Shown in pieces: positions 35,049-44,375 of a stretch of DNA of 64,000 nucleotides. The notes below the pieces were generated by a model. It saw only the letters and a program-made list of their open reading frames with translations. It was not told the origin of the DNA and ran no database searches. The stretch's first letter is position 1. Each line of letters starts with the position of its first letter. Source of the stretch: Vulcanimicrobium alpinum (GTDB lineage Bacteria > Vulcanimicrobiota > Vulcanimicrobiia > Vulcanimicrobiales > Vulcanimicrobiaceae). The stretch spans positions 930,001-994,000 of the forward strand of contig NZ_AP025523.1 in assembly GCF_027923555.1 (NCBI RefSeq). Direction: 5' to 3'. Position numbers and translations under genes: made by a program.

Positions 35049-36710
35049 CTAGGCGGTTACGACGGCGGCGGCGCGTTCGAGCCCGAGCGTGCGGATCGAT
35101 TCCTCGCGCATCTTGTATTTCTGCACCTTGCCGCTCACCGTCATCGGCCAGCCGTCGACGAACATCACGTAGCGCGGGATCTTGTAGTGCGCGATCTGCC
35201 CGCGGCAGAACTCGCGGATCTCGTCGGCGGTCGCGTTTGCGCCGTCGTTGAGCACCACCCACGCGCACAGCTCTTCGCCGTACTTTTCGTCGGGGACGCC
35301 GACGACTTGCACGTCCTTGATCGCCTGATGCGTGTAGAGAAATTCCTCGATCTCGCGCGGGTAGATGTTCTCGCCGCCGCGGATCACCATGTCCTTGATG
35401 CGCCCGCTGATGTTGACGTAGCCGTCGTCGTCCATCGTCGCGATGTCGCCGGTGTGCATGTAGCGCGCGCTGTCGATCGCGCCGGCGGTCGCCTCGGGGT
35501 TTTCCCAGTAGCCGAGCATCACGCTGTAGCCGCGGGTGCAGAGCTCGCCGGGCGTGTTGCGCGGGACGATCTCGCCCTCCGCGTCGACGATCTTCACCTC
35601 GATGTGCGGGTGGACGCGGCCCACGGTGCCGGTGCGCTTCTCGACCGGATCGTCGGTGAGCGTCTGCGTCGAGACCGGCGACGTTTCGGTCATCCCGTAG
35701 CAGATCGTCACCTCGGGCATGTGCATCTCGTTCTGCACGCGCTTCATCACTTCGACCGGGCACGGCGAGCCGGCCATGATCCCGGTGCGCAGCGTCGAGA
35801 GGTCGTACGACGCGAAGTTCGGCAGCGCGAGTTCGGCGATGAACATCGTCGGGACGCCGTAGAGCGAGGTGCATCGTTCCGCCTGCACGGCTTCGAGCGT
35901 GAGCGCCGGGTCGAAGGTCCAGTTCGGGATCACGATCGTGGCGCCGTGCGTCGTGATCGCGAGGTTGCCGAGCACCATCCCGAAGCAGTGATAGAACGGC
36001 ACGGGGACGCAGACGCGGTCGGCGTCGGTGTAGCGGCAGCCCTCGCCGATGAAGAAGCCGTTGTTGAGGATGTTGTGGTGCGAGAGCGTCGCGCCTTTGG
36101 GGAAGCCGGTCGTCCCCGAGGTGTACTGGATGTTGATCGCCTCGTCGAACTGACAGCGCGCTTTGCGCGCGGCGAGCGTCGCATCGTCGCATTCGGCGGC
36201 GCGCGCGAGGTAGGCGTCCCACTCGCGCTCGCCGTCACCGGGCGGCTCGTCGCCGACGATCACCACCTCGCGCAGCAGCGGCAGCGCGCCGCGCACCTCC
36301 CGCACCATCGTCAGATACTCGCTGGTCTTGTAGCGGTCGAGGACGATGAGTGTCGAGACGCCGCTCTGCTGCAAGGCGTACTCGACTTCGTGCAGGCGGT
36401 AGGCTGGGTTGACGTTGACGAGCACCGCGCCGCACTTCGACGTACCGTATTGCGCGAGCACCCATTCCAGCGAGTTCGGCGACCAGATCCCGACCCGTTC
36501 ACCGTGCTGCACGCCCGAGGCGATCAGCGCCTTGGCGAGTCGGTCGGTCTCCGCCGCAAACTCCCGATAGGAGAGGCGGCGGTTCTGATGGACGGCGACG
36601 ACGGCATCGCGATCGGGGAACCGCGCCGCGATGCGGTCGAGGTTGTCGCCGATCGTCTCGCCCAGCAGCGGGACGGAACTCGCACCGTGAGCGTAGCTCG
36701 GCAGCGGCAT
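35049..36710 (-). CDS. Fatty acyl-CoA synthetase (AMP-forming)
   Basis: 553 aa from ATG 36710, with AAGGAGA about 8 nt upstream; longer readings are non-homologous. Motifs: [62 protein letters not shown] and the tail [13 protein letters not shown] with the catalytic Lys. The GGENIYP form is typical of the acetyl/medium-chain ligases of beta-oxidation gene sets. Divergent from an M20 hydrolase; 85 bp separate the starts. Confidence 0.92.
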   Translation of the reverse strand: MPLPSYAHGASSVPLLGETIGDNLDRIAARFPDRDAVVAVHQNRRLSYREFAAETDRLAKALIASGVQHGERVGIWSPNSLEWVLAQYGTSKCGAVLVNVNPAYRLHEVEYALQQSGVSTLIVLDRYKTSEYLTMVREVRGALPLLREVVIVGDEPPGDGEREWDAYLARAAECDDATLAARKARCQFDEAINIQYTSGTTGFPKGATLSHHNILNNGFFIGEGCRYTDADRVCVPVPFYHCFGMVLGNLAITTHGATIVIPNWTFDPALTLEAVQAERCTSLYGVPTMFIAELALPNFASYDLSTLRTGIMAGSPCPVEVMKRVQNEMHMPEVTICYGMTETSPVSTQTLTDDPVEKRTGTVGRVHPHIEVKIVDAEGEIVPRNTPGELCTRGYSVMLGYWENPEATAGAIDSARYMHTGDIATMDDDGYVNISGRIKDMVIRGGENIYPREIEEFLYTHQAIKDVQVVGVPDEKYGEELCAWVVLNDGANATADEIREFCRGQIAHYKIPRYVMFVDGWPMTVSGKVQKYKMREESIRTLGLERAAAVVTA

Positions 36711-36795
36711 TGGCGCGTTCTCCTTGGAGCGGCGGTGTGTGCGAACGATCCGACGCTCGCAGGCGATATTCCTCACCCCGCGCGAAAGTGATGCC

Positions 36796-37950
36796 ATGAC
36801 GACGCTCGCCATCCCCACCGACACGCTGATCTCGGTGCGGCGCCGGCTGCACGCGCAGCCCGAGCTCTCGATGGTCGAGCACGCGACGGCCGCGTTCGTG
36901 GCCGAGCAGCTCGGGGCGCTCGGGCTCGACGAGGTGCGCACCGGAATCGGCGAAACGGGGGTGCTGGGGACGCTGCAGGGCGGCAAACCGGGTCCGGTGA
37001 CGCTGCTGCGCGCCGACATGGACGCGCTCCCGATCGCCGAGCTCAACGACGTGCCCTATCGCTCGCAGCATCCCGGCGTGATGCACGCGTGCGGTCACGA
37101 CGGTCACGTCGCGATCCTCCTTGCGGCGGCGGCGACGCTCGCGGCGCGCCGCGCCGAGGTGCCGGGGACGCTGGTGTTCTGCTTCCAGCCGGGTGAAGAA
37201 GGCCACGCGGGCGCGCAGAAGATGATCGACGACGGTGCGCTCGAGAACCCGCACGTCGACCGCACCTTCGCGCTGCACCTGTTCAGCGGGCTCGACGTCG
37301 GGAAGATCGGCGTGCGCGACGGCGCGTTCTTCGCCTCCGCCGACGAGTTCGATCTCACGATCCGCGGAAAAGGGGGGCACGGCGCGATGCCGCAGCTCGC
37401 GGTCGATCCGATCGCGGCGGGCGCGTATCTGATCACCGCCCTGCAGACGATCGTCAGCCGCGAGGTGGCGCCGAAGGACCCGGCGGTGATCACGGTCGGC
37501 CAATTCGTCAGCGGGACGACGTTCAACGTGATCCCGGATCAGGCGACGATGAAGGGGACGGTGCGCGCGTTCGACGCCGAGGTGCGCCGCTCGATGCCGC
37601 AGCGGATGGAGCGGATCCTCAAGGGGCTCGCCGAGGCGATGCGCTTCGAGTACGAGTTCGCCTATCACTGGTCGTATCCGCCGACCGTCAACGCGCGCGC
37701 GATGAACGACGTGGTGCGCGAGGTGGGGCGCGCGGAGCTCGGCGCCGGCGACGTCGTCGAACACGACATCGTGATGTGGGCGGAGGACATGTCGTTCATG
37801 CAGGAGCTGCGTCCCGGCGCATATTTCGTGGTCGGCGCGCGCGGCGGCGAGTCGACGTCGTTCCCGCACCACAACGCCCGCTTCGACATCGACGAGCGCG
37901 CCCTCGACGTCGGCTACCGCATGATGGTCGCACTCGGCCTGCGCGGCTGA
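36796..37950 (+). CDS. M20-family amidohydrolase
   Basis: 384 aa from ATG 36796. Metal-dependent peptidase/amidohydrolase of the hippurate hydrolase (IAA-amino acid hydrolase) group. Metal ligands appear in [28 protein letters not shown] and near the end [27 protein letters not shown] is the dimerisation-domain His. [12 protein letters not shown] is the usual opening. Likely removes acyl or aryl groups from amino acids. Expressed divergently from the acyl-CoA ligase. Confidence 0.92.
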   Translation: MTTLAIPTDTLISVRRRLHAQPELSMVEHATAAFVAEQLGALGLDEVRTGIGETGVLGTLQGGKPGPVTLLRADMDALPIAELNDVPYRSQHPGVMHACGHDGHVAILLAAAATLAARRAEVPGTLVFCFQPGEEGHAGAQKMIDDGALENPHVDRTFALHLFSGLDVGKIGVRDGAFFASADEFDLTIRGKGGHGAMPQLAVDPIAAGAYLITALQTIVSREVAPKDPAVITVGQFVSGTTFNVIPDQATMKGTVRAFDAEVRRSMPQRMERILKGLAEAMRFEYEFAYHWSYPPTVNARAMNDVVREVGRAELGAGDVVEHDIVMWAEDMSFMQELRPGAYFVVGARGGESTSFPHHNARFDIDERALDVGYRMMVALGLRG

Positions 37951-37981
37951 GCGCGATGTCGCGCTCTCCGTGACCGGGTGA

Positions 37982-38030
37982 TCTCAGCCACTTCTCAGGC
38001 GGCTCTCATCCGGCGCTCAAACTTTTCTCA
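37982..38030 (+). promoter_or_regulatory. Five 11-bp-phased TCTCA repeats
   Basis: TCTCA at 37982, 37993, 38004 and 38026, and GCTCA at 38015, are spaced by exactly 11 bp. One helical turn per repeat on the same face is the layout used by PhoB/OmpR-type winged-helix response regulators. A TACATT at 38042-38047 is a plausible -10 just downstream, so an activator bound to the array could recruit polymerase to the STAS-like gene. No response regulator with a DNA-binding domain lies in the window. Confidence 0.6.
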
Positions 38031-38083
38031 GTTCTCGGGCGTACATTCGGGAGACCGACGATCTCTGCCGAGGAGTGTTTTTC

Positions 38084-38461
38084 GTGTATGCACCCCAGCC
38101 GCTGGCCGTTCCCCGCCCGGTATCGCTTCGGCTGATCGGCGTGCTCGATGACGATCTCGTGCGTTCGTTCGCGGCGCTGGAGCGCGGGATGTCGGGCTTC
38201 GCGGGCGCGACGGTGATCGTCGACGTGCGCGATCTGCAGATCCGCGACGAGGCGGAGATGGACGCGCTGGCCGGTGCGATCTGCGCGGCCCGTGCACAAG
38301 GACGCGACGTTCGGCTCGATGCCCGGACGGTGCCGTGGCGCCGCGTGCTCAAGAAGAATCTCTCCGCCCAGCCGCCGGTCGATTCGGCACTTCGTTCCGA
38401 CGTGCGCCGCACCGCGATCATCGCGCACAGTGCGCAGCCAAGCAAGCGCATCCGCAAGTAA
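38084..38461 (+). CDS. STAS-like (anti-sigma antagonist fold) protein
   Basis: 125 aa from GTG 38084 with CGAGGAG 8 nt upstream; GTG 38075 would leave no spacing for that site. The core PVSLRLIGVLDDDLV, GATVIVDVRDLQIRDEAEMDAL and AQGRDVRLDARTVP follows the beta-beta-alpha order of STAS domains. The usual phosphorylated Ser is not evident, since the loop reads IRDEAE. It could still be an anti-sigma factor antagonist that pairs with the RsbW-like kinase at 12337, which is speculation. The array of 11-bp repeats precedes it. Confidence 0.55.
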   Translation: MYAPQPLAVPRPVSLRLIGVLDDDLVRSFAALERGMSGFAGATVIVDVRDLQIRDEAEMDALAGAICAARAQGRDVRLDARTVPWRRVLKKNLSAQPPVDSALRSDVRRTAIIAHSAQPSKRIRK

Positions 38462-38533
38462 ACCGCAGGGGCTCACGCTTCGCCGTTTGTCGAATGACAG
38501 CGGCGCCGTTCTGGCCTATCGTAGGGACTTCCC

Positions 38534-41500
38534 ATGCGCTTCGAAGAGCATGACGCCTGCGGGGTCGGATTTCTCGCCGACCTCGGCAGTCGCGCCTCCC
38601 ATCAGATCGTCTCCCTCGCGCTGACCGCGGTCGGAGCGATGGAACACCGCGGTGCGCGCGCCGCGGACGGCCGCACCGGCGACGGTGCCGGCATTCTCCT
38701 CGAGACGCCGCGCGCGCTGTTCCTGCGCGAGCTCGCGCTCGCGCACGTGCGCGTCCCCGAGCGTCACCTTGCCGCCGTGTGCGTGTTCTTGCCGCGCGAC
38801 GAAGACGGCGCCGCCGCAATGCGGGCCCGCGTCGAGCAGGCCGTCCGCGGCGAGCAGGTCGCACCGATGCGCTGGCGCGTCCCGGAGGTCGATCCCTCGG
38901 TTCTGGGGACGCAGTCGGCGGCGTCGGCGCCGTCGTACGAGCAGCTGCTGGTCGACATGGGGCCGGGGAACGCGCACGAGCGGATGCGCGCCGTCCGCCG
39001 TGCGGTGATCCGCGCGCTGCGCGAGGAGAACGATCGCGCGACGCTGGTGAGCGCGTCCCCGTCGACGGTGGTCTACAAAGGTCTGCTTTCGTCGAGCGAA
39101 CTCGGCGCGTACTTCGCCGACCTGCGCGATCCCGCGTGCGCATCGCGCTTCGCGGTCTTTCATCAGCGCTTCAGCACGAACACCGCGCCGAGCTGGCGGC
39201 TCGTGCAGCCGTTCGGCGCGATCGCGCACAACGGCGAGATCGACACGATCACCGGTAATCGCGCCTGGATGCGCGCGCGCGGGATCGTCTCGCCGCGCGG
39301 CGCCTCCGACTCGCTCGAGTTCGACGTCGCGCTCGACGCGATGGTCGGCGCCGGCTACCGCGTCGACGAGGCGGTCGACATCATGCTCTCGCCGGCGATC
39401 GACGACGACGACCGTCTGCGCGCGTACTACGACGCGCACGTTCCGACCGTGGAGCCGTGGGACGGACCGGCGGCGATCGTGTTCGCCGAAGGCGATCGCG
39501 TCGGGGCGGCGCTCGACCGCAGCGGGTTCCGCCCGCTGCGCTGGTGCCGCACCGCGTCAGGCAAGATCCTCGCCGCGTCGGAAGCCGGGATCGTCGACTT
39601 CGGCGACGATCCGATCGTCGAGCGCGGCCGGCTCGGCCCCGGCGAACGCATCGTCGTCCGCTTCGCGACGGGCGAACTGATCCGCCCCGAGACGTTCCGC
39701 GCGTTCCGGCGCGACGGGTCCGACTTCCGCGCGACGGTCGCTTCGTGGCGGTTCGATCCGCCGGCCGACACCGCGCCGCGCGACGTCGAAGCCGGCGAAC
39801 TGCGTCGCGATCTCGTGCGCTTCGGCTACACGCAGGACGAGCTCAAGCAGGTCGTCTCGCCGCTCGCCGCCGGCGCCGAGCCGGTCTCGTCGATGGGCGA
39901 CGACGCGGCCCTGCCGTTCTTCGAACGGCGGATGCCGGTCACCGAATACCTGCGTCAGCGCTTCGCGCAGGTGACGAACCCGCCGATCGACGCGCTGCGC
40001 GAAGGCTTTGTGTTCGACGTGCGCGCGTGGGTCGGCAGCGGCGCGACCAACGGCGACGTCCCCGCACCCGGGAGCATCGTCAACGTCGACACCGCCCTGC
40101 TCGAAGAGGGCGCGTTCGACGCGCTCGCCTACGACACGCGGCTGGTCACGGAGCGCTTCGCGCTCGACTGCGCCGGGACGTCGCTGCGCGCGCGCATCAC
40201 GGCGATCGCCGACGAAGCCGAGCGCAAAGTCCGCGAAGGCGCGACCTATCTCGTCCTCGACGACCGCGGTGCCGCGCTTCCCGTCCCGGCGATCCTCGCC
40301 GCGGGCGCCGTCCACCAGCGGCTCACCGACGCGGGTCTGCGCCTGCAGGCGTCGATCGCCGCCTGCGACGGGTTCGCGCGCGACGCGCACGCCTGCGCGG
40401 CGTTGATCGCGTCCGGTGCCAACATCGTCACGCCGTGGCTCGCCGCGCGCGCCGCGATCGCCGAAACGGGGAGCGCGACGCCGTATCTCGACGCACTGCG
40501 CACCGGGCTGGTGAAGATCCTCGCGAAGCTCGGCATCTGCACGCTGCGTTCGTACGTCGGCGCGCAGACGTTCGAAGCGCTCGGGCTCGCGCGCGAGGTC
40601 GTCACCGCGTGCTTCCCGGGGATGGCGGCGCACGTCCCGACCCTCGGCTTCGACGAGTTGGAAGAAGACCTGCGCTCGTGGAGCGCGCTCGCCGCCGAGG
40701 GCGCTGAGCCGCCGCAGCGCGGGATGTTCCGTTTCCGGCGCGACGGCGTGCGCCACGCGTTCGACCCGCCGCTGCTCAAGGGACTGCGGAAAACGATCGT
40801 CGCGCGCGACGAGGCGGCCTTTCTCAAGCTCTCCGACGATCTGGAAGCGCGCGAAGCGATCAATTTGCGCGACCTCATCGAGCCGGTCGCGATCGGCGAT
40901 CCGCTCGCGCTCGATCAAGTCGAGCCCGAGAGCGCGATCCTGGCGCGCTTCGTCACCGCGGCGATGTCGCTCGGGGCACTCGGACCCGAGGCGCACGAAG
41001 CCGTCGCGCTCGGCGCGAAAATCGCCGGCGCGCGCAGCAACGGCGGCGAAGGCGGCGAGGATCCCGCCCGCACTCTCAACGCGATCAAGCAAGTTGCGTC
41101 GGCGCGCTTCGGCGTGTCGGCCGAATACCTGGCGACCGCGGAAGAGCTCGAGATCAAGATCGCGCAGGGCGCGAAGCCCGGCGAGGGCGGGCAGATTCCG
41201 GGCTTCAAGGTGACCGCCGAGATCGCGTGGCTGCGCGGCGCGGCCCCCGGCCAGTCGCTGGTCTCGCCGCCGCCGCACCACGACATCTACTCGATCGAAG
41301 ATCTCGCGCAGCTGATCTACGACCTGCGCCGCGCGAACGCCAAGGCGAAGATCGCCGTGAAGCTGGTGGCGCAGTCCGGGATCGGCTACGTCGCAAGCGG
41401 CGTCGCGAAAGCGCGCGCCGACGTCGTGCACATCGCCGGCCACGACGGAGGCACCGGCGCCTCACCGCTGGGTTCGATCAAGCACGCCGGCCTGCCGTGG

Positions 41501-42682
41501 GAACTGGGTCTGGTCGAGACGCACCACACGCTGGTCGCCAACGGCCTGCGCGGTCGCGTGCGGCTGCGCGTCGACGGCGGGTTCAAGTCCGGCCGCGACG
41601 TGATCGTCGCGTCGATGCTCGGCGCCGACATGTTCGGCTTCGGCAGCGCCCTGCTCGTCGCGCTGGGCTGCATCTACGCGCGCCAGTGCCATCAGAACAC
41701 GTGTCCGGTCGGCATCGCGACCCAGGACGCCGCGCTGCGCAAGAAATTCCCCGGCACCGCCGAGGATGCCGAGACGTTTCTGCGCTTCGTCGCCCGCGAC
41801 GTGCGGCGGCGCCTCGCGGCGCTTGGGGCGCGCTCCCTCGACGAGATCCAAGGCCGCAGCGATCTCGTGCGTCCGCGCTACGAGCGCGCGAAGGGGATCG
41901 AACTCGACGAAGTGCTGCGCCTCCCCGAGACGCGCGCACCGTACGACTCGGCGCGCATCGACAACGCGCACCTCGACGACGAGGCGATCCCCGGCGGAAC
42001 GCAGCGCATCACGCCGGCCGACCGCGCCGTCGGCGCACGCCTGGCCTACGACGCGGTCGTGCGCAAAGCGCGCGGCGAGTACGTGGGGCCGGCGACGTAC
42101 CGCTACGCGGGAAGCGCGGGACAAAGTTTCGGCGCGTTCCTCGCGGCACCGCTGACGCTCGAGCTCGACGGCGAAGCGAACGACGGTGCCGGCAAGGGGA
42201 TGAGCTCGGGCGTGCTGGTCGTCCGCGGTGCCGGGAATCCGGGCGAGCCCGCGATCGGCAACGCGTGCTTCTACGGCGCGCGCGGCGGCGACGCGTACAT
42301 CCGCGGCAGCGCGGGCGAACGGCTCGCGGTGCGCAACAGCGGCGCGACGATCGTCGTCGAAGGCGCGGGCGACCACGCCTGCGAGTACATGACGAAGGGG
42401 ACCGTCGTGATCCTCGGCGCGACCGGACGCAACCTGGCGAGCGGGATGACCGGCGGCGAGCTCTACGTCCTGCGCGATCACGCGCAGCGGCTCGGCCCGA
42501 CGCCGCTCGTTCCTCACGACCTCGACGACGCGGGCCGCGCCTCGCTGCGCGTCCTGCTTGCGGAACACGCGTTGCGCACCTGCTCGGCACGCGCGCGCGA
42601 ACTGCTCGCCGGCGACCTCGACGGTTTCGTCCGGATCGCGGTCGCGGTCGCGACGCCGGCGGCGTACGCGACCGCGCCGTAA
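38534..42682 (+). CDS. gltB: Glutamate synthase large subunit
   Basis: 1382 aa, slightly shorter than the ~1500 aa of enteric GltB. The glutaminase nucleophile is Cys9 in MRFEEHDACGVGF, so an eight-residue propeptide must be removed. Then the central domain, the FMN synthase domain (GGEGGEDPAR, PGEGGQIPG, GHDGGTGASPL) and the [3Fe-4S] cysteines C1046, C1052 and C1057 (CIYARQCHQNTC). The C-terminal beta-helix (GANGAG-like repeats) ends the protein. It makes glutamate from 2-oxoglutarate and glutamine; gltD is not adjacent. Its stop is 2 nt from the target site of the insertion sequence. Confidence 0.95.
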   Translation: MRFEEHDACGVGFLADLGSRASHQIVSLALTAVGAMEHRGARAADGRTGDGAGILLETPRALFLRELALAHVRVPERHLAAVCVFLPRDEDGAAAMRARVEQAVRGEQVAPMRWRVPEVDPSVLGTQSAASAPSYEQLLVDMGPGNAHERMRAVRRAVIRALREENDRATLVSASPSTVVYKGLLSSSELGAYFADLRDPACASRFAVFHQRFSTNTAPSWRLVQPFGAIAHNGEIDTITGNRAWMRARGIVSPRGASDSLEFDVALDAMVGAGYRVDEAVDIMLSPAIDDDDRLRAYYDAHVPTVEPWDGPAAIVFAEGDRVGAALDRSGFRPLRWCRTASGKILAASEAGIVDFGDDPIVERGRLGPGERIVVRFATGELIRPETFRAFRRDGSDFRATVASWRFDPPADTAPRDVEAGELRRDLVRFGYTQDELKQVVSPLAAGAEPVSSMGDDAALPFFERRMPVTEYLRQRFAQVTNPPIDALREGFVFDVRAWVGSGATNGDVPAPGSIVNVDTALLEEGAFDALAYDTRLVTERFALDCAGTSLRARITAIADEAERKVREGATYLVLDDRGAALPVPAILAAGAVHQRLTDAGLRLQASIAACDGFARDAHACAALIASGANIVTPWLAARAAIAETGSATPYLDALRTGLVKILAKLGICTLRSYVGAQTFEALGLAREVVTACFPGMAAHVPTLGFDELEEDLRSWSALAAEGAEPPQRGMFRFRRDGVRHAFDPPLLKGLRKTIVARDEAAFLKLSDDLEAREAINLRDLIEPVAIGDPLALDQVEPESAILARFVTAAMSLGALGPEAHEAVALGAKIAGARSNGGEGGEDPARTLNAIKQVASARFGVSAEYLATAEELEIKIAQGAKPGEGGQIPGFKVTAEIAWLRGAAPGQSLVSPPPHHDIYSIEDLAQLIYDLRRANAKAKIAVKLVAQSGIGYVASGVAKARADVVHIAGHDGGTGASPLGSIKHAGLPWELGLVETHHTLVANGLRGRVRLRVDGGFKSGRDVIVASMLGADMFGFGSALLVALGCIYARQCHQNTCPVGIATQDAALRKKFPGTAEDAETFLRFVARDVRRRLAALGARSLDEIQGRSDLVRPRYERAKGIELDEVLRLPETRAPYDSARIDNAHLDDEAIPGGTQRITPADRAVGARLAYDAVVRKARGEYVGPATYRYAGSAGQSFGAFLAAPLTLELDGEANDGAGKGMSSGVLVVRGAGNPGEPAIGNACFYGARGGDAYIRGSAGERLAVRNSGATIVVEGAGDHACEYMTKGTVVILGATGRNLASGMTGGELYVLRDHAQRLGPTPLVPHDLDDAGRASLRVLLAEHALRTCSARARELLAGDLDGFVRIAVAVATPAAYATAP

Positions 42683-42684
42683 GG

Positions 42685-42688
42685 CTAG
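42685..42688. repeat. Target-site duplication CTAG, left
   Basis: CTAG immediately before the left inverted repeat of the IS; its partner is at 44006-44009. A 4-bp YTAR duplication is reported for the IS5 group. Confidence 0.75.
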
Positions 42689-42708
42689 CAGCCCCGTGAA
42701 AAAATCGG
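42689..42708. repeat. Left terminal inverted repeat of IS
   Basis: CAGCCCCGTGAAAAAATCGG; matches the right end at about 16 of 20 positions with one gap. The 116 bp from 42709 to the transposase stop contain no gene. Confidence 0.8.
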
Positions 42709-42824
42709 CGCTTGGTTCGCGAACTGCCCGTTCAGCACGGTTTTCGGGAGGTCGGCGGACCCCTCGAAGCCCGTTGCCGAGCGGTTCATCTCGAAAACGC
42801 CCCTCGGGTCAGCATCACTTCGCA

Positions 42825-43907
42825 TCATGTCGCGGCCCTCAGATTGCGTATCCTGATCAAGTTGTACGCCGCGGCCGTCCAGCGCACAATGTCGCCGACC
42901 AGATCAAGCCCGCGGAAATGCACCTTGCGCAATCGGCCGATCGTCTTGCCCCACCCGAAGCTCTCCTCGATCAACTTGCGCCTGCGTTGACTAACCGTGT
43001 AGCCCGGATGGCGGATGGTTCGGCGGTCGATCGCGCTGCGGCGACGGGTCGTATTTTGAGCAACGTGCGGCGTCACGTTGAGCGCTCGCAACGCCTCGAC
43101 AAAGTCTTTGGTATCGTACGCCTTGTCGGCACCGAGCGTGATTCGGTTGCTTCCGCTGACCCCGCGAATCAATTCCAGCGCTGCTTCGCGTTCGGCGATC
43201 CCGGTCGCGCGAGTGGTCTTCACGCCGACGATCAAGCCGTTGCGATTCTCCATCAGAGCATGTCCGAGATAGCCGAGAATCGCCGGCGCGCCGCTGCTCT
43301 TGCGGTACAACCGCGCGTCCGGATCGGTACTCGAGACGTGCGTCTCGTTGCTGCGCGGCCGGCCACGAAAGTTCACGCCCTCGTTGCGACCGCCGCTCGA
43401 GGTCGGCGGTTCGTCGTCCGACTTGGGCCGAAAGCTCTTGTGGCTGGCCCACGCCTCGATTAGCGTCCCATCGACGGTGAAATGCTCGTTCGAGAGCAGT
43501 TCGTCGGCACGCGCCCGCTCGACCACGGCGGCGAAGAACCGCTCGGAGATTTCGCCATTCAAGAACCGATCGCGGTTCTTGCTGAACGTCGAGGGGTCCC
43601 AGATCTTGTCGTCCATGCTCAAGCCCACGAACCAACGAAAGAGCAAATTGTAACGCAACTGCTCCAGCAGCATCGGCTCGCTGCGGATCGAGTAGAACAT
43701 TTGCAACAGCAAGGCTCGCAGCAGCTTCTCCGGCGCGATCGATGGCCGGCCCCGTCGGGAGTAGAGCTTGGAAAACTCCGGCGAGAGTTCGCGCAGAATT
43801 TCGTTGACCATCACGCGCATCGGGCGCAACGGATGATCGCCGGGCACGGTGTCTTCCGGCTGCAACGTCGTCCAAACGGATGCACGCTGCTCATCATGAG
43901 TCCGCAT
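42825..43907 (-). CDS. IS5-family transposase
   Basis: 360 aa from ATG 43907 (MRTHDEQRASVWTTLQPED), which follows GTGAGG; the in-frame ATG 43970 lies within the promoter and is rejected. The N-terminal DUF772-type helical domain (RGRPSIAPEKLLRALLLQMF, LRYNLLFRWFVGLSMDD, WDPSTFSKNRDRF) precedes the DDE catalytic core: HFTVDGTLIEAW (first Asp), TLGADKAYDTKDFVEALR (second Asp) and RKLIEESFGWGKTIGRLR (Glu). Complete and uninterrupted, so probably functional. Confidence 0.93.
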   Translation of the reverse strand: MRTHDEQRASVWTTLQPEDTVPGDHPLRPMRVMVNEILRELSPEFSKLYSRRGRPSIAPEKLLRALLLQMFYSIRSEPMLLEQLRYNLLFRWFVGLSMDDKIWDPSTFSKNRDRFLNGEISERFFAAVVERARADELLSNEHFTVDGTLIEAWASHKSFRPKSDDEPPTSSGGRNEGVNFRGRPRSNETHVSSTDPDARLYRKSSGAPAILGYLGHALMENRNGLIVGVKTTRATGIAEREAALELIRGVSGSNRITLGADKAYDTKDFVEALRALNVTPHVAQNTTRRRSAIDRRTIRHPGYTVSQRRRKLIEESFGWGKTIGRLRKVHFRGLDLVGDIVRWTAAAYNLIRIRNLRAAT

Positions 43908-43946
43908 CGGCCGCAACCTCACCAAGGTATGAGGAGACTTGCTCTT

Positions 43947-43975
43947 ATAATACGCGAAAAACGCCGTCACGCCAA
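43947..43975 (-). promoter_or_regulatory. Transposase promoter
   Basis: On the minus strand TTGGCG (43975-43970), a 17-nt spacer and TATTAT (43952-43947) form a good sigma70-like promoter within the right end of the IS, about 40 bp before the transposase start. Confidence 0.55.
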
Positions 43976-43986
43976 CATCAACTCGG

Positions 43987-44005
43987 CCGATTTTTCATCG
44001 GCCTG
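43987..44005. repeat. Right terminal inverted repeat of IS
   Basis: Read from the outside: CAGGCCGATGAAAAATCGG. With the bases just inside it also forms a hairpin (GGCCGAT / ATCGGCC around a short T-rich loop). Confidence 0.8.
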
Positions 44006-44009
44006 CTAG
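44006..44009. repeat. Target-site duplication CTAG, right
   Basis: The CTAG copy next to the right end. On the minus strand it contributes the TAG stop codon of the phasin gene. Confidence 0.75.
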
Positions 44010-44368
44010 GACTCTCCGGGCGGCTTGGGTTTGGCGGAGTTGACGGCGCTCAGCGTCGCGTCAGCCGCCTTCTTCGCTTGATCGGCGAAGGTCGCCAGGT
44101 GCTGCGAGGCGGCGGAGGTCCCCGCCTCGAGCACGGTCTTGCCGGTCGCGATGAACGTCCCGGCGTGCTCGAGCGCGGCGTTGTACTGTTCCTGCGCCGT
44201 GGCGGTGACGTGCGGCGCCTGCTCGACGAGCGTTTTCTGCAGTTCCTGCGCCTGCTTTACGCCCTGCGCGACGAGCGGCTGCGCCTGCTCGTAGCTCTTT
44301 TGCATCGCTTCGGCCGCGATTTGCTGCAGGGCCTTGGCCTGATCCAGCGCTTTGTTGAGAAAGTCCAT
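44006..44368 (-). CDS. Phasin-family protein
   Basis: 120 aa, almost wholly helical and rich in Ala, Gln and Glu, without Cys: DFLNKALDQAKALQQIAAEA, VAQGVKQAQELQKTLVEQ and HLATFADQAKKAADATL are amphipathic heptad-like stretches typical of phasins that coat polyhydroxyalkanoate granules. The tail (SAKPKPPGES) is unstructured. Its TAG stop is provided by the IS target site. PHA synthase is not in the window, so the link to storage granules rests on family likeness. Confidence 0.65.
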   Translation of the reverse strand: MDFLNKALDQAKALQQIAAEAMQKSYEQAQPLVAQGVKQAQELQKTLVEQAPHVTATAQEQYNAALEHAGTFIATGKTVLEAGTSAASQHLATFADQAKKAADATLSAVNSAKPKPPGES

Positions 44369-44375
44369 GCGGTGA

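Larger units (their letters stand above)
42689..44005 (-). mobile_element. IS5-like insertion sequence, 1317 bp
   Basis: One transposase gene, imperfect terminal inverted repeats of about 20 bp, and a 4-bp CTAG duplication on each side. The left end starts CAGCCCCGTGAAAAAATCGG and the right end, read inward, CAGGCCGATGAAAAATCGG. Everything from 42689 to 44005 is therefore acquired DNA. The transposase is intact and the ends are well preserved, so the element may be active or recent. It sits between gltB and the phasin gene without damaging either. Confidence 0.88.

Noticed and set aside
43986-44004. Hairpin GGCCGAT/ATCGGCC as a terminator for the phasin transcript
   Set aside because: It belongs to the IS right end and lacks a U-run in either direction; not called as a terminator.
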